DNA of 36,066 nucleotides from assembly GCA_025997955.1 (NCBI GenBank), contig BNVH01000035.1:1-36066 (forward strand), written 5' to 3'. Every line of letters begins with the position of its first letter. Positions within the stretch are counted from its first letter, which is position 1. The position numbers and the translations under genes were made by a program. The notes beneath the pieces were generated by a model, which had not been told where the DNA came from, searched no databases, and was given only the letters and a program-made list of their open reading frames with translations. This DNA is from Synergistales bacterium. GTDB taxonomy: Bacteria; Synergistota; Synergistia; Synergistales; Aminobacteriaceae. Below are positions 1-7,524 of the stretch, in pieces.

Positions 1-104
1 TCAAGCTACAAAACACCACAAAATCCATATCGAAAGAGGTAAAAATAACAACTTTCGCCTAGTAAATTCCGTAAAAGCGTAATTACTGGCAATACAGAAA
101 CGAT

Positions 105-137
105 TTAATGGGTTTTTAGAGGTGACCAGTCTTTCAT
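105..137 (-). CDS. Possible 10-codon mini-ORF divergent from the recombinase
   Basis: An ATG on the minus strand at 137 is preceded by a good Shine-Dalgarno sequence (AAGGAGAG) and opens a reading frame of only ten residues (MKDWSPLKTH) before a TAA stop. No longer frame continues to the window edge. It could be the start of a decayed gene or a leader peptide. The good ribosome binding site is the only support. It faces away from the recombinase gene, so the palindromic sites at 169-341 would lie between two divergent starts. Confidence 0.2.
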   Translation of the reverse strand: MKDWSPLKTH

Positions 138-168
138 GAGTCTCTCCTTAGTTCATTCGGGTTATCGG

Positions 169-198
169 TATGTAACATAATCTCAAAAATGTTACATA
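169..198. repeat. Palindromic 30-bp site A (12-6-12)
   Basis: The site has the perfect 10-bp inverted arms TATGTAACAT / ATGTTACATA and a 10-bp spacer. The central hexamer is TCTCAA at 181-186. A second copy with identical arms lies at 312-341, where the hexamer is the reverse complement, TTGAGA. The geometry resembles a tyrosine-recombinase core site (two inverted binding arms around a short crossover region) or a dimeric repressor operator. The short sequence GGCGTT follows both sites on the right, so their relative orientation is ambiguous from the flanks. Confidence 0.75.
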
Positions 199-218
199 GG
201 CGTTATTTTGTCGTACTC

Positions 219-246
219 ATCGGGGCTTTCGGCTCCGATATTTTTT
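219..246 (+). terminator. Intrinsic terminator between the two palindromic sites
   Basis: An 8-bp stem (ATCGGGGC / GCTCCGAT, one G-T pair) with a five-base loop is followed by ATTTTTTATTTT. On the plus strand this is a good Rho-independent terminator. It would insulate the recombinase promoter at 324-352 from transcription entering from the left. It lies inside the segment bounded by the two palindromes. Confidence 0.6.
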
Positions 247-311
247 ATTTTCTCATGCAAAGCCGTTTTTCCTATCCTAATTTTTTCTGAATTGTTCTGC
301 TATTCAGTCTC

Positions 312-341
312 TATGTAACATACTTGAGAATATGTTACATA
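312..341. repeat. Palindromic 30-bp site B (12-6-12) overlapping the recombinase promoter
   Basis: The arms are the same as in site A (TATGTAACAT / ATGTTACATA). The central hexamer TTGAGA at 324-329 doubles as the -35 element of the promoter facing the recombinase gene. Anything bound here would occlude that promoter, so autoregulation by the recombinase or control by a separate repressor is plausible. Confidence 0.75.
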
Positions 342-352
342 GGCGTTAAAAT
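324..352 (+). promoter_or_regulatory. Sigma70-type promoter for the recombinase gene
   Basis: TTGAGA (324-329) and TAAAAT (347-352) are separated by exactly 17 bp, each matching consensus at five of six positions. The -35 hexamer is the centre of palindromic site B and the right arm fills most of the spacer. Transcription would start about 15 bp before the ribosome binding site at 359-364. Confidence 0.55.
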
Positions 353-373
353 CTTATTAGGAGGAAATAAATT

Positions 374-943
374 ATGGCCACTACACAACCAATCAGAAGC
401 ATAAACCAAGCGCGCGAACTCGCTAACTACTATTTGCAACGCGGAGAGATTCGCAACTACGTCCTTATCGTAATGGGCATCCACACCGCCCTGCGAATCA
501 GCGATATACTTCGTCTTACATGGAACGACGTGTACGACTTTGAAAATTGCCGCATCCGCAAAAATATCAATATTACAGAGAAGAAAACAGGCAAAACCAA
601 AATCATAATAATCAACAAACGTATCGCCAGCGCGCTCAATCTCTATTCTTACGCCGTCAAGCGCGGAGGCTTTTTGTTCAAGAGCCGCAAGGGCGGGGCA
701 ATAAGCCGCGTACAGGCCTATAGAATTACAAGAGCCGCCGCCGAGGCGTTGGGCTTCCGTTTTCGCGTATCCTGTCATTCACTGCGTAAGACGTTCGGCT
801 ACTTCGCGTGGAAGTCCGGTATATCTCCCGCCGTGATTATGGAGATATACAACCATTCGTCGTTCGCAGTGACCAGACGATACCTCGGTGTGACGCAGGA
901 AGACAAAGACGAAGTATACCTGAAGCTCGCTGAAATAGTATAG
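374..943 (+). CDS. Small tyrosine recombinase (FimB/FimE-like, catalytic domain only)
   Basis: A 189-residue site-specific recombinase of the phage-integrase superfamily. The catalytic set is visible: Arg41 in TALRISDIL, a beta-hairpin Lys near 71-74 (KKTGK), the HxxR box His135/Arg138 (CHSLRKT), His161 (IYNHSS) and the nucleophile Tyr170 (RRYLGV). It lacks the N-terminal core-binding domain of full-length integrases. That is the size and form of the FimB/FimE inversion recombinases, which flip short promoter segments. The start is the ATG at 374, seven bases or so after a strong AGGAGG (359-364). Two palindromic sites lie directly upstream, one inside its promoter. Which DNA it acts on is unknown. 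An orphan integrase left by a mobile element is the main alternative. Confidence 0.88.
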   Translation: MATTQPIRSINQARELANYYLQRGEIRNYVLIVMGIHTALRISDILRLTWNDVYDFENCRIRKNINITEKKTGKTKIIIINKRIASALNLYSYAVKRGGFLFKSRKGGAISRVQAYRITRAAAEALGFRFRVSCHSLRKTFGYFAWKSGISPAVIMEIYNHSSFAVTRRYLGVTQEDKDEVYLKLAEIV

Positions 944-1137
944 TGATTTTACACTGCGCCATATTATCTCGCGTCATATTACATCATGTCTCGTTAATTT
1001 GTCAATTAAATTTTGACTCAAATTTTGACATTTTACATTTGAATTGAGAACAGGAGCGTCAAGAAATATCTGCTTGTCCCTATGTGTTCCATAGGCTGTC
1101 TCCGGCATAAAAACTCACTCTTCTTTTTGATACTAAA

Positions 1138-1416
1138 TCAGTGAACGGCTTCACTATATAATTTCTCCGGCGCTATATCAATTTCCCCATCATTCCATAC
1201 GGTGACACCATAATCTACATATACTTTAGAAAACACATCAACATTGGCAAGCGGCTGAAACGCGGGATATTTCAATAGCGTTTTGCAGTCAAAAACGCCT
1301 TCTTCTCCGGTTGAAAACCTGAGCCAGAGTTTATACTCTGCAAGCGGCCGCACCGCGACTACCTTCAACGTTTTTTCAAGTTCTCCGGCATATGCAATTC
1401 CGTCTTTTACAAACAT
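1138..1416 (-). CDS. DUF2442 domain protein
   Basis: A 92-residue protein of the DUF2442 type. The pattern of the family is clear: VVAVRPLAEYKLWLRFSTGE, then a short FDCKTLL segment, a Phe-rich middle (FQPLANVDVFSKVYVD) and the ending WNDGEIDIAPEKLY. The function of the family is not established; members are often found next to DUF4160 proteins and have been proposed to act in toxin-antitoxin pairs. No DUF4160 partner is seen here, so this copy is solitary. The start is the ATG at 1416 behind AAGGAG. It follows the flavoprotein gene by 47 bp on the same strand and may share its transcript. Confidence 0.75.
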   Translation of the reverse strand: MFVKDGIAYAGELEKTLKVVAVRPLAEYKLWLRFSTGEEGVFDCKTLLKYPAFQPLANVDVFSKVYVDYGVTVWNDGEIDIAPEKLYSEAVH

Positions 1417-1463
1417 GCGATTCTCCTTAATTCAGCACAACGGCGCTATTTTACTGATAGGTT

Positions 1464-3176
1464 CTACGCCAAACCGTAAGGCCAGGCGGACATGCCGCCT
1501 TCGAGCACAATCATCCGGCTGCGTTTGTACCCGGCGCGAGTCAATATAGAGTAGGCGCTCCATGCGCGCACAGCGGCGCGGCAGACTATGATTATGTCTT
1601 TGTCTTTGGGCAGCAAATCTGGCTCTTCCGCTATGCGCGCCTTTAACTCGATAAGCGGAACGTCTACGAGCTCTCCGCGCAGTTTGCCTGAGGTCTCGAG
1701 CTCTTTTACGTTGCGCACGTCCAAGATGACAAATTGCGAATCTCCGTCTTCGTAGCGCCTTTCGAGCTCCTCGGGCGAACAGCTTGTCATTAGGCCGTCC
1801 ATCTTGTTGCGCAGCGTGTTGGCCGCGTGAGTGAGGGGGTCGAGCGCCGTGGAAAATGGCGGCGCGTAGGCCAAGTCCACATCCGCTAAGCCGTCAACGG
1901 TAAGCGAGCCGTAAATAGCTGTAGCCACGACGTCCAAACGCTTGTCCACTCTACCTTGCCCAAATGGCCCCAAAATCCGCGCTCCCAAAACACGCCCTGT
2001 CGCCTTGTCCGCCGTAAGGCGGATAAACATCTGAGCCGAGCCCGGCATAAAGCTCAAAATATCGGGGTTTGACGTCAGAGCTTCGACGGCTTCGAAGCCG
2101 GCTGTCTTGGCCTCGGACAGGCTCATGCCGGTCTTACCGAGACAAAGGCCGAAGACGCGGACGACGGCCGTTCCACCCACTCCGCCGAAGACGGCGCGCG
2201 TTCCCGCTATGTGGTCGGCTATGACTCTGCCGTGACGGTTGGCGGTCGAGCCCATCGGCTGCCATCTCGGTTTGCCCGTGAGGACATCGAGGCTCTCCGC
2301 GCAGTCGCCGCCCGCGTATATATCCGGGTCGGAGGTCTGCAAATACTGGTTCACCAAAAGGCCCTTTTTACCCACGGACAGCCCGGCGTCCCTGCCGATA
2401 GCGACATTGGGCGTCACCCCCACGGAAAGCAAAACAAAGTCCGCGCTTATTTCCCGTTTCTCCGTCACGACACTCGTGACGCGTTCCGAGTCGCTTTTTA
2501 TACTGATAAGTTTCTCCGAGCCATAAAACCTCACGCCGTTTTTCTCGAGTTCTTTTTTGACCGTCAAGCCGAATTCCTCCCCGGCTAAGGCCATCAAAGG
2601 AAGAGAGAGTGAATCTATCATGGTCACATCAAGCCCTCTATTTCTCATTGATTCGGCCATTTCGATTCCGATAAGCCCGGAGCCCACAATGACGGCCTTT
2701 TCTGGCCTTTGTGACGCGAGATATTCGTCTATGGCGAAGTTGTCGCTTAGGCTATGCAGAGTGAACACGTTTGAAAGGGGCTTTTCCAAGCCGGGAATGT
2801 CTGGTCGTATGGGCGTCGCCCCGGTCGCCAAGATTAGTTTGTCGTATGAAAATGTCTTGGTCTTGCCGGTGGCCAAAATCTTGACGCTGACCTTTTTCTT
2901 CTCGCGGTCGATGGAAAGCGCCTCATGCCCCGTCAAAACGGTTGTGAAAAGCAGGTTGTCGAAATACTCCGCGTCTCTTTTGGGGCCGAAGCCCACGTTG
3001 GTCAGAGCGGAGCTGTTCTTGACCTCGCCGCCCAAAAAGAACGGAAAGCCGCAGCTCGCGTAGCTGATGTCCTCCCCGCGCTCTAAAATCGTTATCTTGG
3101 CTTTTGGCGCAACGCGGGAGAGCCGCGCGGCCGCCTTGGCCCCGCAGGCCGAGCCCCCTATTATCAGGACTTTCAT
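1464..3176 (-). CDS. FAD-dependent CoA-disulfide reductase-like oxidoreductase fused to rhodanese
   Basis: The first ~440 residues form a two-dinucleotide-fold flavoprotein. There is an N-terminal FAD-binding GGSACG turn, a redox Cys42 in SYASCGFPFFLGG (the single active cysteine of CoA-disulfide reductases and NADH oxidases), a second Rossmann motif VGSGLIGIEMAES, and YAGGDCAE near the FAD ribityl site. The C-terminal ~90 residues are a rhodanese domain with an active loop CRAAVRAW (Cys532). Such fusions reduce CoA disulfide or persulfides/polysulfides with NAD(P)H; the exact substrate is unknown. The start chosen is the ATG at 3176, whose first bases overlap the TGA of the upstream gene (ATGA), implying translational coupling. 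An in-frame start 22 codons earlier is possible. The partner upstream is a Cys-rich C_GCAxxG protein, which supports a thiol/sulfur redox role. Confidence 0.88.
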   Translation of the reverse strand: MKVLIIGGSACGAKAAARLSRVAPKAKITILERGEDISYASCGFPFFLGGEVKNSSALTNVGFGPKRDAEYFDNLLFTTVLTGHEALSIDREKKKVSVKILATGKTKTFSYDKLILATGATPIRPDIPGLEKPLSNVFTLHSLSDNFAIDEYLASQRPEKAVIVGSGLIGIEMAESMRNRGLDVTMIDSLSLPLMALAGEEFGLTVKKELEKNGVRFYGSEKLISIKSDSERVTSVVTEKREISADFVLLSVGVTPNVAIGRDAGLSVGKKGLLVNQYLQTSDPDIYAGGDCAESLDVLTGKPRWQPMGSTANRHGRVIADHIAGTRAVFGGVGGTAVVRVFGLCLGKTGMSLSEAKTAGFEAVEALTSNPDILSFMPGSAQMFIRLTADKATGRVLGARILGPFGQGRVDKRLDVVATAIYGSLTVDGLADVDLAYAPPFSTALDPLTHAANTLRNKMDGLMTSCSPEELERRYEDGDSQFVILDVRNVKELETSGKLRGELVDVPLIELKARIAEEPDLLPKDKDIIIVCRAAVRAWSAYSILTRAGYKRSRMIVLEGGMSAWPYGLA

Positions 3177-3688
3177 ATCAGACATTCGTCGTTCAAAATT
3201 TCTATCGCCCAGCGGACGGCGTTGGCGCAGACCGAAGGACACTTGTCGTCGTGCCCGCCGTCCTTTACGAACTGCTCCATATCCTCAGGTACGCTTATGT
3301 CGTAAGAGCGCCCCATTATCTTGGTCTGCACCCCACGGCAGTCGGCCGAACCGTACTCGGCCTCGAACTTCCTCACGAGCCGCTTGGCCATGTCGAGGGT
3401 TCTGCCCCGCCGCTTTTCGGGGTCGGCGAAGTTGTCATATGGGCGTCCCCAGAAGCAGGAGAGCGCCGCCACGCTTCCGTTGAGAGCGCCGCAGACGTAG
3501 CCGCACCTACCCACTCCGCCCGCCATGCCTGTAGCGGCCTGGAAAACGGCGTCGCTTATTTTGTCCTGCCCAACTGTCTCTTTGAGCGCCGCTAAGGCCA
3601 CCTGACCGCAGCCGCCGTATTGCCGCTCGTACTTCCAGGCCAGCTCCGCCGCCCTATCTGTCACGTCTTTTAGTTTTGCGCTTTCCAT
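3173..3688 (-). CDS. C_GCAxxG_C_C family redox protein
   Basis: A 171-residue cytoplasmic protein with the spaced cysteines of the C_GCAxxG_C_C family. These include Cys27 in YGGCGQVALAAL, Cys62 and Cys66 in GRCGYVCGALNG, Cys78 in ALSCFWG, and a C-terminal pair in DKCPSVCANAV. Family members are presumed redox-active or metal-binding; their reaction is not defined. The ATG at 3688 has AGGAGG upstream at good spacing. Its stop codon overlaps the start of the flavoprotein-rhodanese gene, so the two are very likely translated together. The AI-2E-family membrane gene ends 28 bp upstream on the same strand. Confidence 0.83.
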   Translation of the reverse strand: MESAKLKDVTDRAAELAWKYERQYGGCGQVALAALKETVGQDKISDAVFQAATGMAGGVGRCGYVCGALNGSVAALSCFWGRPYDNFADPEKRRGRTLDMAKRLVRKFEAEYGSADCRGVQTKIMGRSYDISVPEDMEQFVKDGGHDDKCPSVCANAVRWAIEILNDECLI

Positions 3689-3716
3689 ATGCGTGCCTCC
3701 TATATAATGTGTCGTC

Positions 3717-4778
3717 TTATTCGGTCTCTTTTTCTTCGTCCTCGTCGTCTATTTGCGATAGCGAGGGGAACGGCTCGCGTCCGCTGCCCATCATGACGGC
3801 TATGGGGTGCAGAGATGGTATGTTCTCGCAGACTATCTCTATGATGGAGGCTATCGGGACGGACAGTATGGCCCCCGGTATACCCCAGATCATGCCCCAA
3901 AAGAGCAAGGAGAGGAGAATTAGGACGGGGCTGAGGTTGAGTTTGTCCCCTACGACCTTTGGGGTGATTATGTTGCCTATGGTCAGCTGAATCGCCCAAA
4001 GAGACAGCAGCACCATTATGGGGCGAAAATAACTTGGCGAAAACTGGAACATCGCCATCAGGACGGGCGGAATAGTGGCGATAATCGAGCCGACGGTCGG
4101 GATGAAGTTGAGCACAAACGTCAAAACGGCCCAGCCCTCGGCCAACTCGACGTCGAATATCCTAAGAGCTATCCAAGCGCAAAAGCCCGTGGCCATGCTT
4201 ATTATCGTCATAGTGCCGAGATAGCGGCTAATTTGGTCGGACACCGTGGCCAAGATTTTTTTAATTTTCGTGGCGTGGCGCCCCGAAAAGGCGTGGTCTA
4301 TTTTGTTGTTCAGATAAGGCGCCTCTAGGAGCATGAACAGCAAGAAAACCACCATCAGGACAAACTTACTCGAAAGCTCGAAGGCTAATTCCGATATGTT
4401 GCGCAAAGAGCTTCCGAGGATATTAACCCAGTCGAAGCGCGACATGATGTTCTCAGGGATTTGCAGCAGCTCCATCATTTCTTTGCTGACGGCGCTCAGC
4501 TTGTCGTAATACCTGTTGAAAGCCTGATTGAAAGCCACTACCTGAGTTGTGCAAAATTTTACGCCCAAGAAACACAGTCCGAAGAAAACGGCGAGCACCA
4601 AAATGGTGTTCAGTATCTGAGGCAGACGGATTTTTCGTCCAAGCGCTATCAGGGGTCTAAAAACCTGAAGCAAAAACCAAGCGATAACCAAAGGAATAAA
4701 CACGCCGCTCGTCAGATTCAACACCGTACATACGGCAATGGCGCACAACACCGACATCAAGCCCAACATCACTTTCAT
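3717..4778 (-). CDS. AI-2E family (PerM/UPF0118) membrane transporter
   Basis: A polytopic inner-membrane protein of about 353 residues with the layout of the AI-2E exporter/PerM family. There is an N-terminal pair of transmembrane segments, a longer polar stretch, then several C-terminal membrane helices with the motifs FVLNFIPTVGSIIATIPP and GNIITPKVVGDKLNLSP that mark this family. Members include TqsA-like proteins and putative sodium/proton antiporters, so the substrate is unassigned. The reading frame is open back to an ATG at 4865. However, a TATAAT overlaps that codon and AAGGAG precedes the ATG at 4778, so the downstream start is preferred. It heads the minus-strand operon with the Cys-rich protein and flavoprotein. 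Confidence 0.85.
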   Translation of the reverse strand: MKVMLGLMSVLCAIAVCTVLNLTSGVFIPLVIAWFLLQVFRPLIALGRKIRLPQILNTILVLAVFFGLCFLGVKFCTTQVVAFNQAFNRYYDKLSAVSKEMMELLQIPENIMSRFDWVNILGSSLRNISELAFELSSKFVLMVVFLLFMLLEAPYLNNKIDHAFSGRHATKIKKILATVSDQISRYLGTMTIISMATGFCAWIALRIFDVELAEGWAVLTFVLNFIPTVGSIIATIPPVLMAMFQFSPSYFRPIMVLLSLWAIQLTIGNIITPKVVGDKLNLSPVLILLSLLFWGMIWGIPGAILSVPIASIIEIVCENIPSLHPIAVMMGSGREPFPSLSQIDDEDEEKETE

Positions 4779-4857
4779 TCTTACTCGCGTCTCCTTTGGT
4801 AATATTTTATGAGGGTCGGAAGGCAAGATTATCCAACTCAGCAAAAAATCCTCACGC

Positions 4858-4887
4858 TTGTTCATTATACGTTAATTAAGCTATAAT
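4858..4887 (+). promoter_or_regulatory. Promoter for nadK-recN
   Basis: TTGTTC (4858-4863) and a perfect TATAAT (4882-4887) are separated by 18 bp, about 50 bp before the nadK start. A minus-strand TATAAT lies in the same interval (around 4863-4868), so this is a compact divergent promoter region for the two operons. Confidence 0.5.
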
Positions 4888-4936
4888 CAAGACTGTAAAT
4901 TTATGTATAAAAACATTGGCGCATAGGCGGCGAACG

Positions 4937-5890
4937 ATGAGCGAAATATATCCGAAAAAAAAGATAACAAAATTGGGCATGATAGTCAATTCTCAAAAGC
5001 CGGAGGCCATCGAGATGGCGCGGCGCGTTTTGCGAATTGTCCGGGACGGCGAAGACACGCGCGAAGCGTCGGACGGACGCCTCTTGATGTTGCTTCCGCC
5101 TCACGAGGCGTCCGTCCTGGGGGAGCGCGGCGTCTCTGACGACGAGTGGCTGAACAGCGTGGACGCGGTTGTCGTCATAGGCGGGGACGGCACGTTCTTG
5201 CGCGCGTCCCGCTACGTCTTGGACGCGGCCATACCGCTCTACGGAGTCAACCTCGGGCACTTGGGCTTTTTGGCCTCCGGCAAGCCCGAAAACATAGAGC
5301 TTGACTTGGCTAATATCAGGCGCGGAAACTACGAACTCGTCGAGCGCCCTATTCTCCAATGCGAGGTTTTTACAGACAGCGCTCAGGTCGCCGACACGGG
5401 CATAGCGAAATCCCCCGCTCACACGTTTTTTGCCATCAACGAAGTCGTGCTGACCAAGAACGCTATAGCGCGCCTTTTGCATATAGAGGTGCGTTTTAAC
5501 GATAAATTTTTCGGACTTTTGCCGGCGGACGGCATAATAATTTCGTCCCCCACTGGCTCTACGGCCTACGCCCTCTCAGCTGGAGGCCCCATAATGCCCC
5601 CGCACATGCGCAGCATGATATTGGCCCCCATATGCGCCCACACCCTCTACTCGCGCCCGCTCTTGGCCGCGCCCGACGACACCATAACGCTCGTCCCGCG
5701 AAGCGGCGGACTTGATATGACGCTCACTCAGGACGGACAGTTGGCCTATGAGGTTTTGCCCAGCGACAGAATAAATATATTCCTCTCGAAAAACAGCGTC
5801 ATACGCACCATATCCATGCCGGGCAGGTCGTTTCTCGACCTCGTTCAGGAAAAATTGGGATGGGGACAGAGCTTGGTGGGCGAATGCTGA
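4937..5890 (+). CDS. nadK: NAD kinase
   Basis: Phosphorylates NAD to NADP with ATP (or polyphosphate); cytoplasmic and usually essential. From the ATG at 4937 it is 317 residues, the normal length. Diagnostic motifs are the GGDGT loop at 82-86 (VVIGGDGTFLRA), NLGHLGFLA, the INEV box that contacts NAD, and SSPTGSTAYALSAGGP. A TTG seven codons earlier is also in frame, but AGGCGG sits at correct spacing from the ATG. The 3' end overlaps the start of recN (ATGCTGA), a common nadK-recN arrangement. Confidence 0.95.
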   Translation: MSEIYPKKKITKLGMIVNSQKPEAIEMARRVLRIVRDGEDTREASDGRLLMLLPPHEASVLGERGVSDDEWLNSVDAVVVIGGDGTFLRASRYVLDAAIPLYGVNLGHLGFLASGKPENIELDLANIRRGNYELVERPILQCEVFTDSAQVADTGIAKSPAHTFFAINEVVLTKNAIARLLHIEVRFNDKFFGLLPADGIIISSPTGSTAYALSAGGPIMPPHMRSMILAPICAHTLYSRPLLAAPDDTITLVPRSGGLDMTLTQDGQLAYEVLPSDRINIFLSKNSVIRTISMPGRSFLDLVQEKLGWGQSLVGEC

Positions 5891-7524
5891 AGAACATATC
5901 CATTCAAAACATCGGAGGTATATCCCGCTGCGATATAGCTTTCGGCGCCGGATTCACCGTGATAACCGGCGAAAGCGGCGCCGGAAAAAGCAGCGTTGTG
6001 CGAGCTATAGAATTGGCCTCCGGCAAACGCGCGAACCTCTCTTTTATCCGAGCGGGGGAGGACGAGGCCAAATTGGAGGCCGCGTTCGATAGTCCGAACT
6101 CAGAAGGGCAATATATAGTCAGGCGAACCGTTTCGCGCAAGGGGCACGGCGCGGCGTTCCTTCAGGGCGAATCGGTTCCGATGGTCGCCTACGCTCAGGC
6201 CGTGTCCCGCCTTGTCCATATCCAAAGCCAATTTGCCCAGATGGAACTCTTGGACAACGACAGGCAGCGCGAAATGGTAGACTCCTGCGGCGGGGAGCGG
6301 TTGGCGCGCGCCATAGCGGAGCTGCGCGAGGTTTTCGACCTCGCCAAGACCAAGGACGCGGAGCTCAAAAAAATCGCCGCGCGGAGGGCCGAGGCGGAGG
6401 AAAGGTTCGCGCGAAGCGACGAGATTTTGGCGGGGATGAAAAAGCTCGATCTGAGAGCGGACATGGAAGCTGATTTGGAGCGCGAAATAGCAAGGCTCGA
6501 TAATGATATTTCAAACGCCAAGAAAGCGTCAGACGGATTGTCCCGTATGACGGGCGGAATGTCCGGCCGTGGCCTTCTAAGCGAGCTCGACAGCGCCTGT
6601 GAGCAGTTGCTGTCCTGTATTCCCGAAGAAGACGGCAATGCCGACCTCGCCGAGGCTAAACGGCTTGTGAGAGAAGGTTTGCAGGATATAGGCGAGTTTG
6701 TGGACATCGCCCGCGGGAAAGTCGGGTCTCCCGCCGCCATGCAGGAGGACTTAGAAGAGTTAGAACATCAGCTCGGCCTGTCGCGCAAACTGAGGCGTAT
6801 GGCCGGAGTCAAAAACGAAGAGGAGCTTATAGATTGGCGTCGCGACGCCGAAGAGGGGTTGGCTTGGCTATCGGAGAGCTACTCGCGTCTTGACGAGATG
6901 ACAAAAGAGGCCAAAGAGCTCCGCCGCAGGGCAAGCGCCATAGCCCTATCCATAAGGGACATGAGGCGAGAGTCCGCAAGAGAGTTAGAAACGCGCGTAT
7001 GCGCGCTTTTCAAAGACTTGGCTATGGACGGCATAGGCTTTCGCGTGGTGTTCACGGATATGCCAAAGCTAAGGCGCGATGGCGCGGACGGCGTGGACTT
7101 CGAGCTTTTTACGGACAAACGAAGTGGACGGGTCGATAAAATAGCGAGCGGAGGAGAACTGAGCCGCCTTCTGTTGGCGCTGCAGCTGTCCTTGCCTGAC
7201 GAGTGGCTGCCTCCTACCATTATTTTTGACGAGGTGGAAGCGGGTCTTGGGGGATTGGCCGCCGTGCTGTCGGGGAGAAAATTGCTTGAGCTTTCGCGCA
7301 AATGTCAGGTCATATTGGTGACGCACGAGGCCTCCATAGCCGCGCTCGGCGACTGTCACTACGTAGTCCGCAAAGACGGCGGCGAGTCAAGCGTCTTGAA
7401 GGCCGAGTCGGAGGAGCGCGTCCGTGAATTGGCCCGTATGCTCTCCGGCAACCCCGACCTCGCCGAGGCTCAAGACCACGCGCGCATGTTGCTCACACGT
7501 CCACAAACCCAGCAAAATACCTGA
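5884..7524 (+). CDS. recN: DNA repair protein RecN
   Basis: An SMC-like ATPase of recombinational double-strand-break repair, about 546 residues. The Walker A motif is GESGAGKS (29-36). The middle is a long coiled coil rich in Glu, Lys, Ala and Arg (about 145-370). The C-terminal ABC half carries the signature ASGGELSRLLLALQL, the Walker B TIIFDEVEAGLGG and the switch His in VILVTHEASIAA. The start at 5884 overlaps the nadK stop, which implies coupled translation. Its last 32 bp overlap the 3' end of the convergent unknown gene at 7493-8737. Confidence 0.95.
   Translation: MLKNISIQNIGGISRCDIAFGAGFTVITGESGAGKSSVVRAIELASGKRANLSFIRAGEDEAKLEAAFDSPNSEGQYIVRRTVSRKGHGAAFLQGESVPMVAYAQAVSRLVHIQSQFAQMELLDNDRQREMVDSCGGERLARAIAELREVFDLAKTKDAELKKIAARRAEAEERFARSDEILAGMKKLDLRADMEADLEREIARLDNDISNAKKASDGLSRMTGGMSGRGLLSELDSACEQLLSCIPEEDGNADLAEAKRLVREGLQDIGEFVDIARGKVGSPAAMQEDLEELEHQLGLSRKLRRMAGVKNEEELIDWRRDAEEGLAWLSESYSRLDEMTKEAKELRRRASAIALSIRDMRRESARELETRVCALFKDLAMDGIGFRVVFTDMPKLRRDGADGVDFELFTDKRSGRVDKIASGGELSRLLLALQLSLPDEWLPPTIIFDEVEAGLGGLAAVLSGRKLLELSRKCQVILVTHEASIAALGDCHYVVRKDGGESSVLKAESEERVRELARMLSGNPDLAEAQDHARMLLTRPQTQQNT

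Noticed and set aside
1078..1096. CCTATG/CATAGG inverted repeat after the DUF2442 gene as its terminator
   Set aside because: The 6-bp stem is weak and no T-tract follows on either strand.
5904..7301. Several long minus-strand frames opposite recN
   Set aside because: They are antisense shadows of the recN codon pattern, Ser/Ala/Arg-rich without domains or ribosome sites.
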